From positions 97,512 through 161,511 of the forward strand of contig PUQB01000134.1 of assembly GCA_003024785.1 (NCBI GenBank): a stretch of DNA of 64,000 nucleotides, written 5' to 3'. The translations under genes were made by a program, and so were the position numbers. Shown piece after piece: positions 1 to 13,063 of this stretch. This DNA comes from Selaginella tamariscina (lineage: Eukaryota > Streptophyta > Lycopodiopsida > Selaginellales > Selaginellaceae). Numbering within the stretch: position 1 is the stretch's first letter; every line of letters begins with the position of its first letter. The notes under the pieces were generated by a model. The model made no database searches, was not told the DNA's origin, and saw only the letters and a list, made by a program, of their open reading frames with translations.

Positions 1-769
1 TCATGCCCACTTTAGTTACAACGTGCATGTACCTTCATATTAACGAAATTAATGTATACATATATATGCAAATTGCCCTCAAGTTTGATAATTGTCTCTG
101 TATTCTTCGAAATACGTATCCAATTACGTACAGTGAACGAATTAATCACTTAACCGATATTCTTCAAAGCTCTTCAACTAAGCGTGCACTCCTCCTCTCC
201 TTACATACTGCTGCGTGAACTCTCAACTTGGTCCACTTATAAGTTAATCCATGCACACACACACACACACACATCTGTGTGTGTATGAAAACCATACCTT
301 TGAGCTTGGTATTTCTAGGAACGGGAACGGTGGGACAGTGGCGGAATTGGTGATTGGTCTCGAGCTTGCTCGTTCCTCAACTATTTCATGTGTGTGTGCC
401 TATATATAAATATATATAGGCACACACACACACACACACACACACAACTATGCTAAATTGATTTATCTATATTCATTTATGTCTTGATAATGCTTTGACA
501 GAGAGATGCTAACATTTATACTTTTATATAGATAATAAAATCATACTTTCTAAGCTTTTATATTTTTAGTTTTAATATGAACAATTTTTAAATACCAAAA
601 ACAATAATAATTGAAATGCTTACAATAACGGAGGCTGCACTGTCTACTGAATAGTAATAATTGGATTATCATAAGTCTGGAAATTAATATTTTGATGTGT
701 AAGTCATGTTTGGCGACAGTCCGAAGGTATAACATTGAATGCAATAAGTGTGTTGTTTCGAGATTGTTG
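1..769. other. AT-rich, microsatellite-bearing intergenic DNA
   Basis: No gene is supported here. The stretch holds (CA)n runs near 252-271 and 421-446, the second forming a near-palindrome with the GT run just before it (about 390-446, with a TATATA centre). The rest is AT-rich. A moderately GC-rich patch at about 300-380 could belong to the 3' part of the expansin-like gene on the minus strand, but I could not match it to the family. Confidence 0.4.
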
Positions 770-1311
770 TTACTTCATCGAGAATGGAGCTTGCAATGCG
801 TTTGCGCTGTTCAAGCATCAGTTTGCTCCCCATATCTGATTCATTGCTTGCCACCTTCCAGACCCACCTGCATACATGAATGCTTGTTACTATGTGTGCG
901 TGCGTGCGTGCGTGCGTGCGCGTGTGTGTGAGAGAGAGGTTTCATTGTACAACTAGAAGAAAAGACTCTCTCTCCACACACAAAACTACATGTATACGTA
1001 TCACACTAAAAACCCAACTCGGTGTGTCTGAAATGTTTCATGTGCGCATGCAAGCATAAACATACGCATGTAACACACACACACACTTGTGTGTGTGTGT
1101 GTGTGTGTATGCAGCAGAGAAACATAGCATTCCACGGTGGTTAAAGATAATCTCAATGAAGTTCCGGAAAATGAATCCCAACATACCATGGTTATAAATC
1201 CAAACAATCTCATTAATTAATGCACCACACACAACAACACACACCATGCATGGAGTGATCTCTTATCTCCGCTCTTCTTGATTCATAAGATAGTATAACC
1301 CCCCTCCCTCC

Positions 1312-1381
<70 letters not shown>

Positions 1382-2130
1382 AAACAATTAGATCACCTGC
1401 ATTAGCTCCACTAATCCGAGTCACCTGCTCCGTCTTCACAACGAAGAACAGAATGGTGAGGAGCCTTGATTACTTGGAAGGTGATTGCTTGCCTATAATC
1501 ACAGTTTATCCTGCACCAAAGCATGTTAATACTCTTGCACTACGTTAGAACTTCATATTTGTTTACACACACACACACACACACACCTTTTCGTATAAAA
1601 CTTGAATGACACCAGAACCAAGTAACTGGGAGTCATTCCTGAGCTCGCGAGCTTCCCAAAAGCAGTCCCACTTAAATCAATTATTTGTCACCGTAATAGG
1701 CATCTCCGAACACAGCCCCTTCGGTACTGCATACACACACACGTGTGTGTGTGTGTGTGTCTAGAGAGAGAGAGAGAGAGAGATGTGGGTACCATGTAGC
1801 ATTCGCCACATCCTTTGTCTTGAAAAGAGCAGGGCTGCCTGCTGATACATCAGCCCATAAGGTGTTCTTGGAAGCTGCCCATAGCCGCAAGCCCCTCCTG
1901 TTACAAGGCACATTTTCAAGTTTCAACTCTCTCTCTCTCTCCCTCTCTCCCTCTCTCTCACACACACGCGCATACCATCGGTTCCTGCACCATTTGAACT
2001 GCCATACAAGTTGCAGTTGCTGGCTCCCAACACTGAACCTCTCTAAGCACGAAAAACGCAAGGAAAATGCAGCATTGCCTGCCCATAGAATCAAGTATGC
2101 ATACATCTTGTTATAATAGATAACTAAAAT
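770..2130 (-). pseudogene. expansin-like gene, probably disrupted
   Basis: Expansins are secreted wall-loosening proteins with a six-stranded double-psi beta-barrel domain and a C-terminal cellulose-binding-like domain. On the minus strand the family blocks appear in order, separated by microsatellite-filled gaps that look like introns. They are ASNCNLYGSSNGAG (about 2030-1980), GGACGYGQL (about 1905-1875), KGCGECYMV (about 1815-1790), IDLSGTAFGKLA (about 1680-1640), NCDYRQAITFQV (about 1510-1470) and GRWQAMNQIWGAN followed by LQAPFSMK (about 875-780). GGACGYG and DLSGTAFG are hallmark expansin motifs. The usual His of the HFD motif appears replaced, since the residue before the Asp is Ile. 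Frames do not line up: GGACGYG and GCGECY lie in different frames within one exon, and stops fall inside the barrel domain. No start codon with a clean signal peptide is seen. It could be a pseudogene, or a gene damaged by base-call errors like its neighbours. Confidence 0.6.
1292..1380. repeat. compound (CCCT)n(CT)n(TA)n microsatellite
   Basis: A run of CCCT units passes into a long CT tract and then a TA tract. It lies between two coding blocks of the expansin-like gene and probably sits in an intron of it. Confidence 0.9.
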
Positions 2131-2179
2131 TGAGAAATTGTTTCCGTACTGATATCTACAGAATATTCCAGAATACAAA

Positions 2180-2966
2180 TTAATTTCCGTGTGTAGAGTT
2201 TTATGATATAAAATAAGATTTGTCGTAATAATTTAAAGATTTAATATGTGATTACTACATTTATATGCTAATTTCATATAACACATTATGTTTTTATAAA
2301 CAACATAAATTTGTTGATTAACCATGTGATAAGAATATATACGGTTCATAAATTTTATCTAGTATAAATCATTACTAATTAATTTAATTATCAAATGTGC
2401 TCACAATTAAATTCTGGTGTATAGATATTGTATTCACGTGAAATTGTTTTACATGTGATAATTTTAAATAATTTTATATTAAATTGTAATACCTAAAAGA
2501 TTTATAAGGATTTGAAATAACTGTGTCTTTTATATTATATATTTTTAATTTTTTTATTTATTCGTAATTGGTAACCTATTTCAAATTTTAAAAATGTTTA
2601 ACCGTTACAGTAAAGTTTAATTAAATTTCTTTTTCTTAATTTAATTGTTAGTTTGATGGTATCGAACACTCGACTGGCAGTAAGAGGTGACGTGGACATT
2701 GGCTTGGCGTCTGTTTCTTCGCATTTTCTCATTAGGGTTGAATAAGTTTCCCGCGCTTAGATTAGCGATTCGTTTAGCACTTAATCAGCGATTCTTCATA
2801 GTTTTCTTGAGCGATTTTGAATTCTTTGTTTTAGATTTTACAGTATGATAGAAATCTGAAGAAATCGACACATTTTTGAGCGACTTCGCGAAGAAATTCT
2901 ATAGAAATGTGAAGAAATCCATCCATTATTTAGTATGGGATGCATACAAGATGATTATGAGAAGCT
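2180..2966. other. AT-rich intergenic and 5' region of the DUF1640 gene
   Basis: From 2180 to about 2650 the sequence is almost pure A/T with no coding signal. From about 2650 to 2870 base composition rises, consistent with the promoter and 5' UTR of the gene that follows. An open frame beginning near 2876 overlaps the proposed first exon but lacks homology. Confidence 0.45.
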
Positions 2967-5169
2967 ATGATCCAGACATGGCGCAGCAGCGCAGCCTCAT
3001 TAAGGAGGGCATTTCAGAGTCATTTGCATTCAGCCTCTACATCGGATGCCTTGGATTTGAAGTTGCGGGCGCATCCGGAGCTCTTACACGGCCCGCAGAT
3101 TTCCCATGCCCTTCTCAAGGCTTGTAAGGGCGCTCTCAAGAAGCACAAGTTGGTAAGAATATGTATATATAATACATAGATTAGTTTGTTCTTTTTTCCA
3201 ATTGTTTAGAAAGGTTTTAATTACTAATTTATTATGTTTATGTATAGGATATTGATAGGACAAGCAGCAGGCAGAGATTAAACTGGAACCCTTTATCTCT
3301 CCCTCATTGTCCTGCGAGGCAGCTGAATGTAAGGCACAATACACAGCCTGCTCAGCCACACACCTACAGCACCAACTGCACTTTTAGCCTCCGTGCCACA
3401 CTCAGTGCCTGCTACACCAAATTCAAGGAGAGCGTTTTTAGTTGATACACTCGCAGTGGTATATATATATGTGTGTGTGTGTGTGTGTACGTGTATGCAT
3501 GTATGTATTTATTTATGTGCATCATTGTGTATTATACCTGGTTTAAACACACCCAAGTGTGTTATATGCATCCGTAGACATTAGATTAAGGTAAACCATG
3601 TGTGTGTTGTGTTTTAAACACTGGTATCGACTTGAAGGCAGTAATTATTAGTCCATGCTGTGTTGTGCATATTATATGGCAAGTTTGTAAGCATATATGA
3701 GCAACTGTGTGTGTGTTAAACAAGTGTAGTAAGCTTTACGTTGTTTCATTGTACACACACACAAACACACACACGTTTATGCTTGGTTCAAACACCTGGA
3801 TTCAGATGCGTAGGCTTGAAGCCCAGGAACTGAACCAGCGACAAGCAGAAGCTATAACTGCAGTAGTAACAACCGTTTTGAATGATAGCTTGGAGAGCGT
3901 GGCTCAGTCATACACATCCAAATCAGAAATGCAAAAGGTTAGTGTGTCTGTAGAGAGAGACACAGAGAGAGAGAGAGAGAGAGAGTCATTCTACCCGGTT
4001 TGTCTAAATATAACTATTTTGATGCAGTGTGAAATGCTGCAAGATGCAACATTGTCTAAGTTTAAGGCAGAAATGCAAAGCTCCTTGGTATATTTAACTC
4101 TCTCTCTCTCTATGTGTGTGTGTATATATATATATATATATCACTTTGTGTAGGAACATCATTTTGCTACCTTGCAACGTGAATCTGAAAGGCTCCGAAC
4201 AGACCGGAGAAAAGCGAAGTGAATTAAGGTCATTTTAATACATGTGTATGCATATGCACATGCATATACATATATTTACATAGGTATACATATTTGTGTG
4301 TGTGTGTGTGTATCGAAGTATTATTTATATCCTTAATGATATAATTGTGCAGTAACTATTAGCTAAAGCAGTTTAGATCAATAATTGACTTAAACATTAA
4401 TATATAAAGTTATAATTATTAAAAGCTTAATCATATGTTTCTCTCACAGACACATACGCACGCACGCACGCACACACATGCATAGTGTGTTTTGAGATGG
4501 TATTTTTGTGTGCAGATATGAGATAGACAAGGTGCAAGCAAATCAGCGGCTGGATTTGAACCTGGAAAGGGGGTAAGGTATCTACTCGCTTCAAGTGTGT
4601 TTATATATATATTAAGTTATTTAATTATTAAATATTATTTTCACTTTTATTTAAAGCTACTCATCTCAGGCACATAAGGGATGAGTTGAACAAGCAACAA
4701 TCAGAAACATCTAACTTAACAAACAAGTTTGACAGGGTAAGCTAATAATAATAATACTAAAACTGAATGAGTTATATGTATATATGTTTGTGTATTTATA
4801 TTCATTAAAAAGCATGATTTTTTTATTACGAAAATAAGATTTTTAATATTATATATTTATCTCAATTAAATTTTTATGCATATATAATATATTATCTTTT
4901 GTTTCTTAAATTGTTAATCTCTGAAGACATATGTTATACTTTAACAAGATGTACTCTATGAATTATTGCAGGAAATTCATAGTTTAAAGACTCAGCTGGA
5001 AGCTGCAAAATACGATGTCATTAAATATTGCATAGGTGGGTTCTTTTCCATGTATACATATATGTCACACACACACACACACACACAAAGCATGCTTACT
5101 AGAAGTTCTGCAGGAACCATTGTGTCTGTTACTGCTCTTGGCCTCGGATTATTGAGGATCATAATGTAA
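2967..5169 (+). CDS. mitochondrial DUF1640/CCDC90 (MCUR1/FMP32-like) coiled-coil membrane protein
   Basis: This family sits in the mitochondrial inner membrane. Animal MCUR1 affects the calcium uniporter and yeast Fmp32 is linked to respiratory-complex assembly; the plant role is unclear. Exons read as 2967-3152, 3248-3458, 3806-3937, 4028-4087, 4154-4228, 4516-4572, 4670-4736, 4972-5035 and 5114-5169. Diagnostic blocks are VDTLAVMRRLEAQELNQ, then NDSLESVAQSYTSKSEMQK, EHHFATLQRESERLR, a long coiled coil with LDLNLERGHIRDEL, and AAKYDVIKYCIG running into a C-terminal membrane helix (TIVSVTALGLGLLRIIM) before TAA. The N-terminus is Arg/Ser-rich like a presequence, which is why the start at 2967 is chosen. 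Two exons are out of phase: 3248-3458 by one base, and 4154-4228, which is two bases short of the family pattern and runs into TGA. Either the copy is damaged or the sequence has indels. Family assignment is firm; the N-terminus is not. Confidence 0.78.
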
Positions 5170-5564
5170 CTTGCCTCGAGGTAGTCTAACTTTACTTAAC
5201 TCCTGTATCTAGTATTTAATTTAATAACTATATATTTAATAAACTATATAAAAATTAAAAAAAAAAACAAACTTAACTAGCACATATAATATAAACTTCA
5301 TTTTTTTTATTAGAACTTTCATATGGAACAAGAATGTACATTAGGAGATGGAACTCCCTGCTACTCTAATTATGTAGTTTTGATACAAATTTAGTTATAT
5401 AATTTCAATCCTGTATTGCAAATCCACGCTTTATATATGATAGTCATTGCTAGTACACATCCTACAAAGTATACATATTGTAACTGCCTGTATGTGCGTG
5501 TATGGATACACAAATGTATATCTATAGATCGAGGGGCTATAGAATATTGTTCATATCACAGAAA

Positions 5565-5566
<2 letters not shown>

Positions 5567-5607
<41 letters not shown>
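5567..5607. repeat. (CA)20 microsatellite
   Basis: An uninterrupted AC run of about 41 bases downstream of the DUF1640 gene. Confidence 0.95.
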
Positions 5608-5611
<4 letters not shown>

Positions 5612-8443
5612 ATTTCAGAGTTAATGGGGTTTGAAACCGATATTTTAAATATGAAAAAGTAATTTTGAAGATTAAATTGTAATTCACATATTGCTTATGA
5701 AAGTTAACACATATAACACTCTTTCAAGGAAATAAAAGACGAAAGAATTTTAGAGTTCCCAATTTGACTTTTAAATTGCTTTATGTGAATTTAAGATAAA
5801 AACTATTTTATAAATTTAAAAATAAATATTTACATATTTGATTTATAAATAAAATACCATATAATATCATTATAAAGATTTAAAAAATTCTCTAATAAGA
5901 TGATTAAAAACAGCAGTAATGAATTCATCATAATATTACATGACAGTAACGATACAATGAATTCACGGTGGCATTTCAAAGTATAGATTTATAATTTAGT
6001 ATATATTAATTTTAATGTATAAATTAATAGTGGAATTTAAAAATCTAATTATTAATTTTAAAATTGAAATTGAAATTAAAATATTTAACTTTAACTTTAG
6101 AATTAGTAAAGTGATTTTAATTGAATGTAATCTATATAATCTAATGTATTTAATATAATATCTTAAATTATATTATATAACATATAGTTTAAAATTGAAA
6201 AATACACTCTCTTTCTAAATTTGAAATCAATTGTATATATAAAGTAACTGTCCAATTAATATATAATACCTTATTAATGAAAAATGATATTTATGATTTT
6301 TAATCTCTATATATTACTCATGTTCAAAGGTATTGGGTGACTTGGCATTTCACCTTATCAAATTAAAATAAATAATTATTATAAACTTAATCTTAATAAG
6401 GGATTTTCCACTTGTTATGGATGATTAGAACTGGTTATTCTATTGAAGCAATTAGTGTTTGGGTTTACCAAATAATATTTAAACACATATACATTAATAA
6501 AATTTGATTGACACTTGAGTATTAAGTATGTTTAATTATAATTATTAATAACTTATATTAAGTGTGTATCATAATTCTTACAAGTCTCAATAATAAAATT
6601 AAGTATTGAACAAATATATTGCAATTATATCAAATAACACCTTCTTACATGTTGCTATATATTTAATTTTCTTTTATTACAACTTGGTACTTTTAAAGTT
6701 TTTTATTTAAGTGTTAAATTTAAAATTGCTCTTTTGAACTTATTACATTATGATTGTCTTTTACATATGTTCTTTATTATTAAGTTTTTATAATAACTTT
6801 TAAAAATGAATATCTAGTTTTCTATTGGTTTTGATTTGTAATAATCACAAAATTATAACCTTGAAAGAAATATTAAAAAACTAGTTAAAAAATACATATA
6901 TATTTGGTGTGTGTATAAGAGAAAGAAAATATGTGTATGAAAGCTTACAGAGTCTTTTCTAATATTTCTTTAATTAAAAATAATGGAGAAATAAAAATCA
7001 TTAATTCTTTAGCTTTTATATTCATTAATCTCTCTTTCTTAAAGCATTTATAAACAAATGCTAATATACACTTTTTTTTTAATACCACTAAGTTCATATT
7101 GATAATTTATCATTCCTTAAACATATGGTAATTATGCATTTAATTTCAAACAAAGCTTATATTTATTTATACGAGTGTGTATATATACATAAATATCAAT
7201 TCATATTCCATTCTATTTTAATGTATAATCATTTTTATACATCATTCAATATATATTTTATTTATATACATCATTCAACATGCCATCTTGTTTGTGTAAC
7301 TTAAATTAAAACTAAAATGCTCACTTAAATAAAATAAATATTTAATAAGTGTTTAAAAATAAGCAAGATATTAATATAATATTGTTAGATATAAAAGTAG
7401 ATGTGTTAAGATTATGCTTTTGAGAACATTATCTTTTTATAAAAAATATTTTAAATAATTTATAACCTCATTATTTAATACCTCATAAAAAAAGGTCTTT
7501 ATCACAAAAGATTTACAATATATTTATTTGTATAAATAGTTTATGTATATATAAATGCTTAATATAGAAAAAATATAAATGATTATATCTTAAAATTAAT
7601 CAAGTGGGCCTTTAAAGTTAAAAATACTTCTATAAAGAATGATAAATAAACATAATTATTTAAATTCTGAACCATGTAAAACTTTTGAATCAGATCAGAT
7701 GCATTATTAAATCAAAACAAAATTTATACAGAATTTGTATTATTTCACTAAATTAATTATTAAAATGTTTTAAAATATAACATAATGTAAAAATAAAATA
7801 ATTAGATAAGGTCAATAGTTTAATTAAAATTGATGCATTCTTTGACATTTTTATTTTTTTTACTAATGATACTACTGAAAATCCATTTAAATAGGCTTAT
7901 CTATGTAAATAAATAAAAAACCATATGTGTCCAAATGTTAATTGCATAAGTATGATATTAAGGAATAACTCATTTTAAATATAGATAATAAGAAGAAATA
8001 ATTATTAACATCCTATAAAAAAATAAATCATAGATGTCACTTTTATCAACTCATAAGTAACTAATTATACATTTCTTGAAACCAACATTAAAAAGAGTTT
8101 ATAAATTTGTAAAAATCCATAATAAAAATGACAATTCTTATGTTTCTTTAATATGAAAGTGTACATATGTGTATATTTAAAAGTGTGTTTTATATATAAA
8201 AGTAAAGAAAGTAAAAAGGAGGTGTCTTATGATTATGGGTCAACCTTATATGTATATTTGCATCTTTGTGATATATAAGAACATCTTAAAAACGTATAAG
8301 AAACATTTAATTTTAGTGTATAAACTATGTAATATCACATTGAAATATATTTAAATCATTTTGTATATATCATTAAGCAAAATGAAAAAGTCTTATCTTA
8401 GCACTTTTCATTATATGCATGTATGTACTTATTTGAAATAGAA

Positions 8444-8740
8444 GTTTTACATGTAAATTTAATATATTATAATAATAGAAATTCATTAATAACATTAATT
8501 TTTTTATTTATAAATGTAAAACAAAATGATGTTAATGAACTGTATTAGTGAGCAATCTCAAATTAATTTTCCAAAGAGTTTACATAATTAATTCTTTAAA
8601 GGGTTTACATGTAAATTTAATATTTTATAATAATATTAAATTCATTACTAACATTATTTTTATTATTTATTTATTTATGTAAAGTAGGATAATGTTTAAG
8701 GAGTTGTATTAGTGAACAACTTGAAATTAATTTTCTAAGG
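8444..8740. repeat. two-unit degenerate tandem duplication, period about 158 bp
   Basis: Unit 1 starts with GTTTTACATGTAAATTTAAT at 8444 and unit 2 with the same words at about 8603. Both then carry a poly-ATT stretch, GTATTAGTGA(G/A)CAA and AAATTAATTTTC in the same order. The copies differ by scattered substitutions and small indels, so the duplication is old. Confidence 0.7.
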
Positions 8741-9960
8741 TATAATCTAAGATTTTTTTTTTTTAATATTCCATATTTATATATACACATATATACCTTG
8801 AATATATTCAAAATATATAACATTGTTCATTAAGATAACTTTTATAACACTTAAGAATAACTTTAAATTTTTGTAATAAAGCTCATATACATATATATTT
8901 CTTTATTAATAAATTGTTTAATAGTTTTTTTCACTTAGGTATTATAAAATGATTTATAGAATGAATTAAGTTATTAAATATGCATTATATATATATATAA
9001 TTACATGAGCAATCACTAATCAAAATTTAACTTAGGAATGCTTTGTTTAAATTTAAAAATATTAAAGTTTTTATTTTATATAGCTATATGGTATTATATA
9101 TAGATATATATAATTAATTTATAATAAAGCATTCTGTATATGTTTTCTATATAGTCCAGTTTATATAACATTATTTATATATACATAAACAAGTACCTCT
9201 TTGAAAATAATAAAAAATGACATTATTTAATTCAATATTTACATTGGTGTTAGACCATTTATTTATTTTTAATAATTTTATTGACTTTTTAAAAAGGTTT
9301 TGGTCATACACATTGACATATCGCAATTAATTTAATTGATACAACTGTTTTTTTTATAAATGTTTATAAATTATAAAAAATTTATTTACTCAATCCAATA
9401 AAAATTAATTTTGTTAAATTATAAAATTTTATTAAGTACCTTGGTATTCAAAATTGACTCTTCTTATTTAGTTTTTAAATACATATGTGTAAACCAATAA
9501 TAATGGTTCATGCTAAAAATAAATATTGTGAAAGCATATTTTTAAATTTTTGTATATGCAAAATATATATTTATAATATTTACAATGTGTTGCTTTAATC
9601 CATTTTATAAATCATCGATTAGTTAAATTACATTTTCAATGCTATAATAGTTTTAAAGCTTTTTAATTACTTGCATTAACTCTAATAATTGTTACATAAC
9701 ATTTATTCAATTTAAAATGTACTTTTTTTGAACATACATAACTTTAAAAAAAAAAAATTCATTGTTTTTGTGATAATTTATTTATAGTTAAGTAAATAAT
9801 AATGTTGGTCCTTATTAAACGCTCTTAATTAAAAGAAATGGAAATAAAAAGTTTATATTTCATCATTATATATAATTTAACATGTTCCTAAATACAAATG
9901 ACTATAAAATGCTATTTAATAAATAACAATCTATTGAAAAGAAATTGAGTTAATATTCTA

Positions 9961-10262
9961 TTTAAAATTTAAAACATTCGTTATTTATTGTAACATAATT
10001 ACATCTTTTAAACTAATACAATAAAATCAATCCTTCAACATAATAAAATTTTTTTTTATCAAAGTTTATATAAAATTCAAAATTTTAATTATTTATTGTG
10101 ACATAATCACACTTTTTGAAAATAATACAATAGGATGGATCATACCACAATAAAAATGATTATAAAATTTTATTTTAATTAAATTTTATTTAAAATTTAA
10201 AACATCAATTGTTTATTATGACATAGTTACACTTATTGAAACTAATATTATAGAATCACTTC
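9961..10262. repeat. three-unit degenerate tandem repeat, period about 115 bp
   Basis: The word family TTATTTATTGTAACATAATTACA ... AATACAATAAAATCA recurs at about 9982, 10091 and 10209, each preceded by AAATTTAAAACAT-like sequence. The units are clearly related but diverged. No open frame or terminal inverted repeat goes with them. Confidence 0.65.
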
Positions 10263-10932
10263 TATGTTTATATTAAAATTCACAATGTTCTTAGTTTTGA
10301 TCATTATTAAGACAAAGTTCTTAACAATCGTAAAGATAATTTATTTAAAATATTTATGTTTTAAAAATAAAATATTTCATATTTTTAACTAAGGATGACT
10401 TTAATAATGTAATTTCATTGGATATTTACATTGGTTTGCATTTGTTTGATTTTAATATTTGTAATTATAGTACGATTATGCCATATACCAAAATTGTCAT
10501 GTTGGATTTTCCAGTCTCAAGCTATTTTTTAATTAAGTTAAACATTTCTTTTTTGATATATGTTTATTTAAATTTTAAATATGATAACTATTTGAAGGTT
10601 TGGACAATTGAACTTTAAATACATACAAAAATGTTTTTAAAATAATTCAATGCCAAAAATGTAATTTTGAATGCTCTTTAAAATGTTTTTTTTTTATATA
10701 TTTGAGAGATGGTTTAATCTTTTAATGTACAAACACATTCATGTGAATTAAACAAGGTGGCTACACGTGTGAAACAATCGTGCTCAATCTCAGTTACCGG
10801 ATTATCAAGCCACGGAGCTGGCACTTGACTCGCTTGCTTCAAGCATTGGCTTCTGACTTTCCCCCACATACATACAAAGCATCCATGCATAAGCCTCTTG
10901 ACTTTGTAGAACGTCCTTTACTCTTCACAAGT

Positions 10933-12878
10933 ATGGAGTTGCATTTGCTAGCCACATTCTTTCTCTTGTCACTCTCCTGGGCGGCGAAGACTCCTCCTCC
11001 GCCGCCGTGCAATACCGGTGACCGGATGGCCCTTCTTGCGTTCAAGGGTGGTATCCTGCACGACTCCTCAGGTAGGCTATCGACATGGAATGGAACGAGA
11101 TGCTGCTCGTGGAAGGGCATTACATGCAGCAAGAGTACCGGACGAGTCACGTCGGTGGCACTCCCCGGTTTCTTGCAGGTCAAGGACGACATAGTCACCG
11201 GGACAATGCAAGGAACTATCAACCCGTCGATAGGCTCCCTCCCGTATCTCGAGGAGTTCATTCTGGAGAGCCTGAAGCACATCAGCGGGGAAATCCCAGA
11301 CACCATAGGTAACCTCAGACGGCTCAAGCGTCTCTTTCTGGACGATAACGAGCTCACGGGGGCAATCCCAGTTGCACTCTCCAAGCTCTCTAGGCTTCAA
11401 CAGCTCTATCTCGGTAAGAACCACCTCACCGACCATCCCTCCCTCCCTGGGCCGTCTCACTGCCCTCCGGGAGCTCGTCCTCGACACAAACAGTCTCTCG
11501 GAGGCATCCCAGACTCATTCCAGTATCTTACAAACGTGGAGCTCCTCGACTTGTCGAACAACTTCCTGACAGGCCGCATCCGGCACATTGCAGTGCGGCT
11601 AAACACACTCAAGCTGTTCGGAAACGAGCTTAGCGGAACCATACCGGACGACTTCACGTCTCAGTCACGCCTACAGACGCTCGATCTGCACAGTAATCTG
11701 TTGGTCGGCCCGCTGCCTGACTCACTCAGTAGCGTGCGAAGTCTGGAGCAGATTTACCTCCATAAGAACGAGCTCAATGGGACTATACCTCTCTCATGGG
11801 GACGCCTCTCTCACCTCAAGGTACTGGACCTCTCACAGAACCGTCTCACCGGAAGCATACCACCCGCTCTTGCTCGTCTCACAAATCTCACTCAGCTCGA
11901 CCTCTCGAGCAACACACTCACAGGCAGCTTTCCTAAAGAGTTTGCACATAGCAGCCTCGAGTTTCTGGATATCTCTTTCAACAACTCCAACTGAGAACTA
12001 TACCAACCATCCGGACTCTGGCAAGACTCTCTCTGGCAGGATGCGGTCTCCACGGACCGATACCTACATATCTCTCTCGGCTGGACCTTGTAACTCTTGA
12101 TCTCTCAAGCAACCAGCTCACCGGACCACTCCCTGTCTGGATAAGCACCTTTCCAAATCTTCTCACTCTCAACCTCTCCCACAACCTGCTCCACTCGAAG
12201 CTCCCTTCGAACCTGTCCAAGTTTCGGATCCTCCACACTCTCGACTTGCACTCGAACAAGCTTGACGGGGAGATTTGGCCGGTCTTTCTTATAGATTTCA
12301 CCCCGATGCCTTCTTATATTGACCTCTCCAGTAACGACTTCACTGGACATCTCCCAAAGAAGGTCACTTCGTTGCAGCAGACAGTCACCTATTTGAACCT
12401 GTCGAGGAACCGACTCACCGGACCGATACCGGTTAGAGTTTCCCAGTTAATTCGTTTACAGACGCTCGATCTCTCTTATAACAGCCTCTCCGGGATCATT
12501 CCGGCAAGCCTGTTCGAGATATCAACTCTACAGACAGTGAGGCTGAACGGAAACAAGTTCCGGGGTGGCATCCCTCACCAGGTTGGTGCTCTTGAGAGTC
12601 TTGAAGAGCTTAAAGTTCATCAGAATAGGTTTACCGGGGCTTTACCGGGGGATATCGGTAACTGCAGTAATATGCTTGCGTTGGATTTGAGCATGAACGG
12701 GTTGATCGGACGGCTACCAGAAGAGCTCGAGAAGCTGACCAAGTTAGTGTATCTTAATGTGTCCCATAACTATTTCCATGGTGAGATACCTCAACGATGG
12801 TACCCGGAATATCCTTCATCAGCATATGTTGGGAATCCTGGACTCTGTGATCGTCCTCTTCCCCCCTGTACACGGTAG
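10933..12878 (+). pseudogene. intronless secreted leucine-rich-repeat protein (RLP/DRT100-like), frame-broken
   Basis: The chosen ATG at 10933 opens a signal peptide (MELHLLATFFLLSLSWAA), though the frame stays open from 10780. An LRRNT_2 cap follows (DRMALLAFKGG, then CCSWKGITCS), then roughly 17-20 plant-type repeats of the form LxxLxLSxNxLTGxIP. The C-terminal cap reads GNPGLCDRPLPPC before TAG. There is no transmembrane helix or kinase, so the product would be an apoplastic LRR protein. Such proteins bind ligands or inhibit enzymes, but the partner cannot be read here. The reading frame slips three times: a compensating pair at about 11430 and 11500, where the repeat TIPPSLGRLTALRELVL lies in another frame, and one at about 11990, where one base is missing before LRTIPTIRTLARL. 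No introns are visible, and base composition is far more GC-rich than both flanks. It is either a recent pseudogene or an intact gene with sequence errors. Confidence 0.85.
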
Positions 12879-12960
12879 ATAACACTGTAAAGACCTTATA
12901 TATGCATTAAACGAGTCACTGATGTAATACTGTGTGTAAACGGATTATAGGCTATATAGA

Positions 12961-12975
12961 CTCTCTCTCTCTCTC

Positions 12976-13038
<63 letters not shown>

Positions 13039-13063
13039 GAGAGAGAAGAGAGAGAGAGAGACA
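12961..13063. repeat. (CT)n(TA)n(GA)n self-complementary microsatellite
   Basis: A CT tract, a TA tract and a GA tract follow in order, so the first and third pair with each other and the centre pairs with itself. The block could fold into a long hairpin. It lies about 80 bp past the stop of the LRR gene. Confidence 0.9.

Larger units (their letters stand above)
5170..10740. other. long AT-rich gene desert
   Basis: About 5.5 kb of very AT-rich DNA (by eye well above 75% A+T) without a supportable gene or RNA. It contains a (CA)n microsatellite and at least two degenerate tandem repeat blocks listed separately. The short open frame at 10418-10618 is AT-rich, has no recognisable motif and is not accepted as a gene. 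Confidence 0.7.

Noticed and set aside
240-446. Possible CRISPR-like or short-repeat array
   Set aside because: The repeats are simple CA/GT microsatellites; there are no unique spacers, and the genome is a plant nuclear one.
692-931. 79-residue open frame on the plus strand
   Set aside because: It is antisense to the expansin block WQAMNQIWGAN and its end is a translated GTGC microsatellite.
2876-3127. 83-residue frame MSDFAKKFYRN... as first exon of the DUF1640 gene
   Set aside because: It has no targeting character or homology; the overlapping frame from 2967 gives a presequence and a clean donor at 3152.
10839-11487. Two long minus-strand frames opposite the LRR gene
   Set aside because: They are shadows of the GC-rich LRR coding sequence and show no family motifs.
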